A stretch of 35,684 nucleotides of DNA, from the NCBI GenBank assembly GCA_030654835.1, contig JAURWS010000006.1, forward strand, positions 1-35,684. The letters are read 5' to 3'. Positions 33,271-35,684 of this stretch are shown one piece after another. Position numbers and translations under genes: made by a program. Position 1 is the first letter of the stretch; the number at the start of each line of letters is the position of its first letter. Source of the stretch: Gammaproteobacteria bacterium (GTDB lineage: Bacteria; Pseudomonadota; Gammaproteobacteria; Pseudomonadales; Pseudohongiellaceae). The notes beneath the pieces are model-generated. The model saw nothing but the letters and a program-made list of their open reading frames with translations, was not told the DNA's origin and did not search any database.

Positions 33271-33869
33271 GACAGTTGCCCCGAGGCGCGCATTACGCCG
33301 TTCAGATAGTGATCATAAGCCCCGCAACGGCAGAGGTTTCCTGACATTGCCTCGCGTGCCTGCTGGCGTGTTGGTTTCGGATTGGCTTTCAGCAGCGCCA
33401 CAGCAGACATGACCTGACCTGAAGTACAGAAACCGCACGCTGGACTGAGCTCCTGTATGAATGCCGCCTGCACCGCGTGCAGGGTACCGTCTTCAGCGCG
33501 CAGCCCTTCTACTGTCAGCACTGCGCGATCCTTGACGTTATGCGTCAGGGTAGAACAGGAATAGTAGTTGACGTCGTCGATCAACACGGTACACGCGCCG
33601 CATTCGCCACGGTTGCAAGCAACCTTGGTGCCGGTCAGACCGAGCTTGTATCGAAGAGTGTGCGCAAGAGTTTCTTGCGGGAGTACGTCAACGCGCCGCA
33701 CGCGGCCATTGACGTTGATGGATACCAGGCGCTCTACGCCGCCTGCCGGATTTGATGCGGCAGAAGCCATATACCATCCCGCGCCGCTGCTGGCGGCAGC
33801 GGCAGAGAAGATAACGCTCTTGATGAATCGTCTGCGTGTTAGGGTGATGTTCACTTTGTTGGGCCCCAT
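33267..33869 (-). CDS. 2Fe-2S subunit with Tat signal
   Basis: 200 aa, CoxS/PaoA-like. Twin-arginine signal TRRRFIKSV (residues 11-19) followed by an Ala-rich hydrophobic stretch to about 39. Fe-S I: C85, C90, C93, C105 (plant-ferredoxin type). Fe-S II: C145, C148, C180, C182. So both clusters are intact. It is the first gene of the operon S-L-M and would export the folded complex to the periplasm, as in E. coli PaoABC. Start ATG at 33869 has only a weak ribosome-binding site. Confidence 0.92.
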   Translation of the reverse strand: MGPNKVNITLTRRRFIKSVIFSAAAASSGAGWYMASAASNPAGGVERLVSINVNGRVRRVDVLPQETLAHTLRYKLGLTGTKVACNRGECGACTVLIDDVNYYSCSTLTHNVKDRAVLTVEGLRAEDGTLHAVQAAFIQELSPACGFCTSGQVMSAVALLKANPKPTRQQAREAMSGNLCRCGAYDHYLNGVMRASGQLS

Positions 33870-34121
33870 GTCTGATTTTTCTAACTAAATGGAGTTTCAG
33901 CGTCTAAGGCGCTGAGATACTTTGTATTTCCATGCTTCCGCCCTGAATCTTGTCAGCGAGGAGCAATTGCAAACGACGGTAATGTACCACCGTCGCCAAG
34001 GCGAATCCATCTTCCGGCAGTAATTCAGTTGGCTAACTTATGATAATCCCTGATAAATTCAGGGTTATTGTTGTGACAATCTGTATCGACAATGATGACT
34101 GGCACGTCCTTCGATTGCAGA
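33870..34121. other. Intergenic region, no gene seen
   Basis: 252 bp between the start of the 2Fe-2S gene and the end of the glycosyltransferase gene. It must hold the promoter of the molybdenum hydroxylase operon. A bulged stem (34043-34053 with 34059-34068, CCCTGA/TCAGGG core) lies 54 bp after the glycosyltransferase stop and may be its terminator, though no T-run follows on that strand. A short TCAGCG/CGCTGA stem at 33897-33915 lies in the probable leader. No recognisable reading frame. Confidence 0.5.
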
Positions 34122-35252
34122 CTAGCGCTGAAGTTGCTTCAGCATCGACATATTGCCATCAAACAATTCATCAAGTTTTGCCTTGATTTCATGGTTGCAG
34201 CAATCCTTCGGCGGGGGTTTTTGCGAGAAATCCTGCGAGACCTCCTGTGAGGTGCTCTGTTGCTCTCGCAACTTTGCCGCAAGAACAGGCATTCGCAAGA
34301 AGAACTCGGCAAGAGTCTCGCTGCCAGCGGTGTTGGCAGCCATTCCCACGCCCAGGCGCTCCAGACATAACGCATTCAGCTTCTGCTCAAACTGCCCGTG
34401 CATGGGAAACGCCAGATAGGGCTTCTGCAAATGCATCGCCTCACTGATCAGCGTGAATCCGGCCGTGGCGATCACCGACTGACAGGCAGCCAGATCCTGC
34501 AGAAACCCGTCCGTACTGAATTCGCGATACTCCAGATTGGTGGCGCCGTCTTGATCGCTGCTTCCGTGATCGTTGTATCCGTAAACAACAAAGCGGTGTG
34601 AGGGGAACTGCTTGAGAGTCGCAACAAGAGAATCAAACCGGCCCGTCATATAGACCAAGTGAAAATTCCCCGGCGATGTCTGCAGCGAACACACTTCCCG
34701 GCGCAGAATCGGAGCAAACAAAAAGGTTCTGTCATTGGAGACCTCCCCGCGAAAGAAAGTGATTGCCAATGCCACATCCGGCTCGGGAATCATCAGGCGA
34801 ATGATAGTCCGGGTCTGCCATTGCTCGAATCGCAACCAACCTGGCACATCGAATTTCATATAGCGCATGCGATGCTGATTATCCAGACTGATCAGTGGCA
34901 ACTTGTGTATTCGCGCCAGCCAGGCTGTTGACGGCTCAAAATCCGTAATCACACAATCGGGACAAAAGCCTGCAAACAGCGCGCGCAGTTCACGAAGACG
35001 CTGCCACGCACGGCGACCTCTGCGCAAATTGTCCCAGATCGTGCCCAATGCGCTCACACGATTGTTACGACTGATAATGCGCAGACCTTCCACCTGCAGA
35101 CAATCGAAATCCGCAGCCAGATTTCGATAGCCCCGATCGTAAGATACGATCTTTACCTCGTGGCCACGCTCTTGCAGATGTCGCACCATCTCTCTGGCGC
35201 GCGATGAATGCCCCGAACCCTCGCCCGAGACTCCGTAAATGATTCTGCTCAT
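34122..35252 (-). CDS. MJ1255/VC2487-type glycosyltransferase
   Basis: 376 aa from the ATG at 35252 (AGGAGG 11 nt upstream; 27 further codons upstream are rejected). N-terminus MSRIIYGVSGEGSGHSSRAR is the nucleotide-sugar/acceptor loop of this GT28-like group; CVITDFEPSTAWLA closes the N domain. C-terminal half has VYMTGRFD, then CQSVIATAGFTLISEAMHL, then KPYLAFPMHGQFEQ, the usual donor-binding block of the GT-B fold. A Ser/Gln/Pro/Cys-rich tail of about 35 residues ends the protein. Function inferred: glycosylation of a lipid. It is divergent from a PlcP-like phosphoesterase with PHO-box-like sites between them, so a glycolipid made on phosphate starvation is a fair guess. Confidence 0.8.
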   Translation of the reverse strand: MSRIIYGVSGEGSGHSSRAREMVRHLQERGHEVKIVSYDRGYRNLAADFDCLQVEGLRIISRNNRVSALGTIWDNLRRGRRAWQRLRELRALFAGFCPDCVITDFEPSTAWLARIHKLPLISLDNQHRMRYMKFDVPGWLRFEQWQTRTIIRLMIPEPDVALAITFFRGEVSNDRTFLFAPILRREVCSLQTSPGNFHLVYMTGRFDSLVATLKQFPSHRFVVYGYNDHGSSDQDGATNLEYREFSTDGFLQDLAACQSVIATAGFTLISEAMHLQKPYLAFPMHGQFEQKLNALCLERLGVGMAANTAGSETLAEFFLRMPVLAAKLREQQSTSQEVSQDFSQKPPPKDCCNHEIKAKLDELFDGNMSMLKQLQR

Positions 35253-35284
35253 TGCGGTACACGCCTCCTGCCTTATGCTCGCAA

Positions 35285-35307
35285 ATATTAGCGAGCAATT
35301 GTGACAG
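35285..35307 (-). promoter_or_regulatory. Possible PhoB promoter of glycosyltransferase gene
   Basis: On the minus strand CTGTCAC (35307-35301), which is a perfect PHO-box half, is followed after 10 bp by TAATAT (35290-35285), a good -10. That is the spacing of class PhoB promoters. Only one clear half site is seen on this side, so support is modest. Confidence 0.45.
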
Positions 35308-35326
35308 TTCGCGTCATGCTGTTGCG

Positions 35327-35387
35327 CGGTCACACGACCGCCATCAGAGTGTCATGCGGCCGTCATAAGCGACGGTTACCTTATGCT
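35327..35387 (+). promoter_or_regulatory. Four-unit PHO-box-like array and -10
   Basis: Four 7-mers recur every 11 bp: CGGTCAC (35327), CCGCCAT (35338), GTGTCAT (35349), CCGTCAT (35360), each separated by 4 bp. The consensus PhoB half site is CTGTCAT with 11-bp period. TATGCT at 35382-35387 gives a -10 15 bp after the array, as in PhoB-activated promoters that lack a -35. It drives the truncated PlcP-like gene at 35415 and may serve the divergent gene too. Confidence 0.65.
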
Positions 35388-35414
35388 GCAAATCTGCAAC
35401 CATGAGGTCATGTA

Positions 35415-35549
35415 ATGATTGCTGAAAAGCCCTCGCGCAAACTGAAATACCGCAGCATTTTCATCTCCGACGTGCACCTTGGCTTCCGAGGCTGCCAGGC
35501 AGAATTCCTCCTCAACTTTCTGCACTCCACCAAATCTGATTACCTCTAG
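35415..35549 (+). pseudogene. PlcP-like metallophosphoesterase, interrupted
   Basis: Starts at ATG 35415 (GAGG 7 nt upstream). 44 codons: the first calcineurin-type motif ISDVHLGFRGCQAEF (Asp19, His21 metal ligands) is followed by LLNFLHSTKSDYL, where homologues continue with the YLVGDIID motif. Here a TAG stop comes instead and IS-like sequence begins at 35549/35550. The SDVHLG-x-RGC wording is that of the PlcP/LpxH-like branch; PlcP is a phosphate-starvation phospholipase C. The remaining gene, if present, lies beyond the element outside the window. Confidence 0.75.
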
Positions 35550-35684
35550 GGCACCTCCGGAAATTAACCAATTCCTGTAAACTATCGCAAAATCTTTACA
35601 CATGCGAGTGACTCATGGCCCACCCCGGATTTTTCGATCTTGATGATCGCTTCAAGAAGCTGGATGAACGAGATGCTTTGCTGC
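35550..35684 (+). mobile_element. Left end of an IS5-like insertion sequence
   Basis: Sequence changes abruptly after CTAG (35546-35549): GGCACCTCCGGAAATTAACC starts here, looking like a terminal inverted repeat. 65 bp further a transposase starts. CTAG fits the YTAR target of classical IS5 elements, but boundary and target duplication cannot be proven because the right end is outside the window. Confidence 0.65.
35615..35684 (+). CDS. IS5-family transposase, start only
   Basis: 23 codons from ATG 35615 to the window end: MAHPGFFDLDDRFKKLDERD, a characteristic start of IS5-family DDE transposases (commonly ...PGFFDLDDRY..L). The catalytic part lies outside. The frame has no stop in the visible part. 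Confidence 0.7.
   Translation, partial: MAHPGFFDLDDRFKKLDERDALL

Noticed and set aside
1-35684. CRISPR arrays, tRNA, rRNA, phage genes
   Set aside because: No regularly spaced repeats, no cloverleaf or ribosomal RNA sequence and no phage structural genes were seen by eye on either strand.

Overview
The window reads as chromosomal DNA of a free-living gammaproteobacterium. Reasons are the REP-type GCGGGC palindromes that resemble those of Pseudomonas, a UDP-glucose dehydrogenase remnant closest in wording to the enterobacterial enzyme, a DnrO-like protein, and a MarR plus heterodimeric ABC exporter operon. I cannot name the genus. The striking content is exported redox enzymes: a sorbosone/aldose dehydrogenase-like propeller, a PQQ propeller dehydrogenase, a haem c/type II copper monooxygenase-like protein, a peptidyl-hydroxyglycine lyase-like NHL propeller, a multicopper oxidase, and a Tat-exported molybdenum hydroxylase.

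Layout. 1-3.4 kb: 3' part of a DUF222/HNH endonuclease, an exported DUF3494 ice-binding-like protein and a class C beta-lactamase-fold serine hydrolase. 3.4-5.2 kb: a small junkyard with a frameshifted DUF1801 remnant, the C-terminal stub of an AlbA_2/ATP-binding regulator, a toxin-antitoxin pair with its promoter, and a REP cluster. 5.2-10.9 kb: a sorbosone-dehydrogenase-like gene flanked on both sides by REP clusters, the DUF1800/DUF1501 pair, and the PAL-like NHL protein, closed by a bidirectional terminator. 10.9-14.4 kb: a PQQ dehydrogenase divergent from a DUF442 phosphatase-like protein and a cupin. 14.4-18.6 kb: a MarR-ABC-ABC drug-efflux operon with a very clear double operator.

18.6-22.7 kb: a small secreted protein, a two-gene minus-strand operon (DnrO-like, then a ClpP-fold/FKBP fusion), a MATE exporter and an orphan Ugd C-terminal domain. 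22.8-29.7 kb: the PHM-like monooxygenase, a large protein of Sel1 repeats plus two CbxX AAA+ modules, a small unknown protein, a multicopper oxidase and a methyltransferase. 29.8-33.9 kb: three-subunit molybdenum hydroxylase operon. 34.1-35.7 kb: an MJ1255/VC2487-type glycosyltransferase divergent from a PlcP-like metallophosphoesterase; between them lies a four-unit PHO-box-like array, and the phosphoesterase is cut after 44 codons by the end of an IS5-like element.

The most coherent possible systems are (i) a phosphate-starvation lipid-remodelling pair that has been broken by an insertion sequence, (ii) separate PHM-like and PAL-like halves that together resemble the two activities of eukaryotic peptide-amidating monooxygenase, and (iii) the Sel1-CbxX-CbxX ATPase with its small divergent neighbour, whose client is unknown. 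All names rest on motif reading by eye; no searches were run.
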